A stretch of DNA of 17,417 nucleotides from an uncultured Caulobacteraceae bacterium (GTDB taxonomy: Bacteria > Pseudomonadota > Alphaproteobacteria > Caulobacterales > Caulobacteraceae), in the NCBI GenBank assembly GCA_946482375.1, contig CAMLRH010000022.1, forward strand, positions 1-17,417. The letters are read 5' to 3'. How positions within the stretch are numbered: the first letter of the stretch is position 1; each line of letters starts with the position of its first letter. Shown in pieces: positions 15,028-17,417 of this stretch. The notes below the pieces were generated by a model, which was not told where the DNA came from, made no database searches, and saw only the letters and a list, made by a program, of their open reading frames with translations. A program made the position numbers and the translations under genes.

Positions 15028-15674
15028 AGCCCACCATCACGGCGTTCGAAGCCTCGCCCGATCGCGGCCGGGGCCATGCGCGGGACATGCGCGTCCGCTG
15101 GGCGCTGGAGGAAGTGGGCCAGCCCTACGATGTCCGGCTGGTTTCGTTCCGGGAGATGAAGGAGCCGGCGCACCTGGCGCTCAATCCCTTCGGGCAGATC
15201 CCGACTTACGAGGAAGGCGACCTCGCCCTTTTCGAGACGGGGGCGATCGTCCTCCATATCGCCGAACGCCATGTGGGCCTGCTGCCGGACGAGACGAACG
15301 CCCGGGCGCGGGCGATTACCTGGATGTTCGCGGCCATCAACAGTGTCGAGCCGCCGATCGTCGAGCGCGAAGCCTTCGTGCTGCTGGAGAAGGACAAGCT
15401 CTGGTACGCCGATCGCCTGCCGATCCTCGATGAGCGCGTCCGCGTGCGGCTGGGCCAGCTTTCAAGGCGGCTCGGCGACGCCGACTGGCTCGACGGCGAT
15501 TTCAGCGCCGGGGACCTGATGACGGTGATGGTGCTGCGCCGCCCGGCGGCGGCCGAAGTGCTGCGGGAACTTCCGAACCTGGCGGCCTACGTCGCCCGGG
15601 GCGAAGCGCGGCCTGCCTATCGGCGCGCGTTCGACGACCAGCTGGCGGTGTTCACGGCCGGATCGAAAGGCTGA
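15024..15674 (+). CDS. Glutathione S-transferase family protein
   Basis: This 216-residue cytoplasmic protein has a thioredoxin-fold N-domain at about 1-82, with MRVRWALEEVGQPYDVRLV, NPFGQIPTYEEGDLALFETGAIVLHIAER. The NPFGQIPT (cis-proline) and ETGAI stretches are the glutathione-binding signature. An alpha-helical C-domain follows (ARARAITWMFAAINSVEPPI, DWLDGDFSAGDLMTVMVLRR). The active-site loop is longer than usual, with SPDRGRGHARD inserted before the first helix where many relatives have SPxSRRVR. I cannot therefore name the catalytic residue with confidence. Likely roles are conjugation or peroxide detoxification; no substrate is implied. It is translationally coupled to the binding lipoprotein by ATGA overlap and is followed after five bases by the methyltransferase. 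Confidence 0.88.
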   Translation: MKPTITAFEASPDRGRGHARDMRVRWALEEVGQPYDVRLVSFREMKEPAHLALNPFGQIPTYEEGDLALFETGAIVLHIAERHVGLLPDETNARARAITWMFAAINSVEPPIVEREAFVLLEKDKLWYADRLPILDERVRVRLGQLSRRLGDADWLDGDFSAGDLMTVMVLRRPAAAEVLRELPNLAAYVARGEARPAYRRAFDDQLAVFTAGSKG

Positions 15675-15679
15675 CGGTT

Positions 15680-16483
15680 ATGAGCCAGGACAACACGTTC
15701 GTCGGTTCGATCCCCGAACTCTACGACCGCTTCATGGGACCGATGCTGTTCGAGCCCTATGCGCGCGAGCTGGCGGCGCGGTTCGCCGGCTTCGAGGGCG
15801 ACATTCTGGAGACCGCCGCCGGCACGGGACGGGTGACCCGCGCGCTGGCCGAAGCTGTCGGTCCGGGCGCGACCATCACCGCCACGGACTTCAGCGAGCC
15901 CATGCTGGCGCGGGCGATGCAGGTGGTGAGCTCGCCGAAGGTCGGTTGGCGACAGGCGGACGCCACCGCGTTGCCGTTCCCGGACGCCGGCTTCGACGCG
16001 GTGATCTGTCAGTTCGGCCTGATGTTCTTCCCGGACAAGGCCCGGGGTTACGCTGAGGCGCGGCGGGTGCTGAGGCCCGGCGGGCGGTTCGTGTTCAGCG
16101 TCTGGGACGACATCGAGGCCAATGACCTCTCCTGGATCATCGGCGAGGAGATGGCGGCGCTGTTTCCCGACAATCCCGCCGACTTCCTGACACGCGGGCC
16201 GTTCGGCTATCACGATGAAGGCGTCATCCGCGCCGGACTGACGCAAGCGGGTTTCGGCGACTTCGCCGTCGAGCGCGTCGTCCTGGTGACCCCGGCGCTA
16301 TCGGCGCGCCACGCCGCGCTGGCCGTGGTCAAGGGTTCGCCGCTCGGCCTGGAGATCGAGACTCGCCATCCGGGCCGCGTCGACGAGGCGGTGGAGGCGG
16401 CGACGCGGGCGCTGCTTCGCCGCTTCGGCGAAGGGCCGCTGAACGCCAAGGGGCGCGCGCTGGTGGTGACGGCTGGGGCCTAG
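15680..16483 (+). CDS. Class I SAM-dependent methyltransferase
   Basis: This 267-residue UbiE/Methyltransf_11-type enzyme has motif I ILETAAGTGRVTRAL (about 42-56), an acidic residue ending motif II in TATDFSEPML, QADATALPFPDAGFDAVICQFGLMFF as motif III/post I, and ARRVLRPGGRFVFSVWD as the next strand. The fold is complete, while the acceptor-binding C-terminal third (from about 160) is not diagnostic, so the substrate is unknown. The start MSQDNTFVGSIPELYDRFMG is typical of this branch. AAAGG inside the end of the GST gene supplies the ribosome site, and the gap is five bases. It is the last gene of the lipoprotein-GST-methyltransferase unit and is closed by the 16493 hairpin. Confidence 0.9.
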   Translation: MSQDNTFVGSIPELYDRFMGPMLFEPYARELAARFAGFEGDILETAAGTGRVTRALAEAVGPGATITATDFSEPMLARAMQVVSSPKVGWRQADATALPFPDAGFDAVICQFGLMFFPDKARGYAEARRVLRPGGRFVFSVWDDIEANDLSWIIGEEMAALFPDNPADFLTRGPFGYHDEGVIRAGLTQAGFGDFAVERVVLVTPALSARHAALAVVKGSPLGLEIETRHPGRVDEAVEAATRALLRRFGEGPLNAKGRALVVTAGA

Positions 16484-16492
16484 AAACACCAA

Positions 16493-16530
16493 ACCCGTCG
16501 CGGGGGATAATCGCGACGGGTCCGGCTTTT
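16493..16530. terminator. Bidirectional terminator hairpin between methyltransferase and hisG
   Basis: ACCCGTCGCG pairs perfectly with CGCGACGGGT (10 bp) around a 9-base loop, followed on the plus strand by CCGGCTTTT. On the minus strand the tail reads TTTGGTGTTT, so it may stop transcripts from both converging genes. It begins 10 bases after the methyltransferase stop. Confidence 0.8.
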
Positions 16531-16551
16531 CCTCGGTACTCGATCCAAGCG

Positions 16552-16573
16552 GGCGTTTCCTCCCCGAAACGCC
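16552..16573. terminator. Second hairpin in the convergent gap, possible hisG 3' structure
   Basis: GGCGTTTC pairs perfectly with GAAACGCC (8 bp) around a 6-base loop. It lies about 73 bases past the hisG stop on the minus strand. No strong T-run follows, so it may be an mRNA 3' end stabiliser or auxiliary terminator. The rest of 16574-16645 shows no gene; CCTCACGCAGGGTGAAGGAG at 16606-16625 may be a decayed intergenic palindrome. Confidence 0.45.
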
Positions 16574-16645
16574 GGAGGGCTGAAGCTCGTTAACGGCTCC
16601 CAGTCCCTCACGCAGGGTGAAGGAGACGGCAATTTCAGAAGGCTG

Positions 16646-17417
16646 TCAACGCCGGCCTGACCCAATGGCGGCCGTGAGCCGGTCGGCCGCATCGCTTTGC
16701 GGTTCAAAGACATAGTCCGGACGAGCGGCCGTCACGGGGCCGACGCCGGCCTGCGCCAACGCGGTGGTGGCGTCGAACAGGTCGCCTTCCGCCACGAGCA
16801 GACCGTTGGCGCGGCGCGAGGCGCCCTTGTTAACGAAGGCCGCGGCGACCGGATCGGCGGCCTTGTCCTGCTCGGCCGGCCAGACCAGTGTGGCGACGCC
16901 CTTGGCCCGCGCCCGCGCCTCGACCACGGACAGCAGACGCCGCACGGCAGCGAGCTGCGCGGCCGACCACTTCGCCGACAACGAGGCGGCGAGCTGGGCC
17001 TGGCTCTTCAGGATCACGCCGTCGGCGAGGATCTTGAGGTTGTTGGCCGCCAGCGTTGCGCCGGTGGTGGTGATGTCGACGATCAGCTCGGCCTGGCCCG
17101 ACGCCGGCGCGCCCTCGGTCGCGCCGCCGGACTCGACGATGCGGTAGTCGCCGATGCCGTGGGCGGCGAAGAAGGCGCGGGTCTGCGCGAGGTATTTGGT
17201 CGCCACCCGCATGCGCTTGCCGGCGCGGACGAGATGCAGGTGCGCGACCTCGTCGAGGTCGGCCATGGTTTCGACGTCGATCCAGCTCTTCGGCGCGGCG
17301 ACCACGAGGTCGGCGCGGCCGAAACCGAGCGGGCGAAGCAGCATGACGCGGGCGTCGAGCCCCTCGCCGCGCTCGCGCAGCAGGTCCTCGCCGGTGACGC
17401 CCATGTGCACCTCGCCG
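16646..17417 (-). CDS. hisG: ATP phosphoribosyltransferase HisG (5' end beyond window)
   Basis: About 257 residues of the C-terminal part are visible; the reading frame stays open to the right edge. HisG joins ATP and PRPP in the first step of histidine synthesis in the cytoplasm. Recognisable family segments are [13 protein letters not shown] (substrate loop), [48 protein letters not shown] and the PRPP-binding [17 protein letters not shown]. After [10 protein letters not shown] about 80 residues follow ([38 protein letters not shown]) that do not look like the usual ferredoxin-like HisG_C regulatory domain. From memory, Caulobacterales HisG proteins carry a tail like this. Nothing visible indicates whether hisZ is upstream. 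It converges on the methyltransferase gene. Confidence 0.92.
   Translation of the reverse strand, partial: GEVHMGVTGEDLLRERGEGLDARVMLLRPLGFGRADLVVAAPKSWIDVETMADLDEVAHLHLVRAGKRMRVATKYLAQTRAFFAAHGIGDYRIVESGGATEGAPASGQAELIVDITTTGATLAANNLKILADGVILKSQAQLAASLSAKWSAAQLAAVRRLLSVVEARARAKGVATLVWPAEQDKAADPVAAAFVNKGASRRANGLLVAEGDLFDATTALAQAGVGPVTAARPDYVFEPQSDAADRLTAAIGSGRR

Noticed and set aside
1..17417. A hidden defence system, prophage, integron, CRISPR array or RNA gene
   Set aside because: No regular repeats, recombinase, nuclease, toxin-antitoxin pair or tRNA/rRNA-like stretch was seen. Every long region is explained by a recognisable chromosomal gene.

Overview
The window is GC-rich, densely packed bacterial DNA with the look of an alphaproteobacterium. 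It most resembles the Caulobacterales (Caulobacter, Phenylobacterium, Brevundimonas). That placement rests on recall of protein styles: a barrel ending LRYSF that runs on into more protein, the GST, PCuAC and HisG styles, and CCCGGCGAAGGCCGGG-type intergenic repeats. It was not tested by any search. Twelve complete genes and two genes cut by the window edges fill almost all of it. No gap without a gene exceeds 300 bases; the largest is 9330-9537. I saw no rRNA, tRNA, CRISPR array, transposase or phage gene.

Left part (1-4500), minus strand. The first gene is an outer-membrane beta-barrel protein cut by the left edge. Next comes a four-gene unit read leftward: TetR regulator, HlyD-type periplasmic adaptor, ABC ATPase, ABC-2 permease. 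All three junctions are 4-base ATGA overlaps. A perfect 22-bp palindrome lies just upstream of the tetR start and is very probably its own operator. The whole looks like a self-regulated tripartite drug or solute exporter of the YbhGFSR / YhiI-RbbA-YhhJ kind, reduced to one single-domain ATPase and one permease.

Middle (4500-9537). A KefB/KefC-like cation/proton antiporter with a C-terminal RCK domain reads leftward. Diverging from it is a rightward set: a DUF2946 small secreted protein, a TonB-dependent receptor and a PCuAC-type periplasmic copper chaperone. Together these suggest copper (or another metal) uptake and delivery across the outer membrane. A 130-bp interspersed repeat with long inverted arms (9332-9461) follows the chaperone gene.

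Right part (9538-17417). An acyl-CoA synthetase comes first, with a strong 20-bp dyad just before its start. It is followed by a secreted M13 zinc endopeptidase with a textbook intrinsic terminator. Then comes a three-gene unit: an oligopeptide-binding lipoprotein with no permease or ATPase beside it, a GST-family protein (ATGA overlap) and a class I methyltransferase. A bidirectional hairpin separates that unit from a convergent hisG whose 5' end lies beyond the right edge.

Most of the window is recognisable. I found no convincing wholly new system. The best second looks are the copper cassette (mature N-terminal histidines and altered ligand spacing in PCuAC), the two operator-like dyads, the orphan binding-protein operon and the atypical HisG tail.
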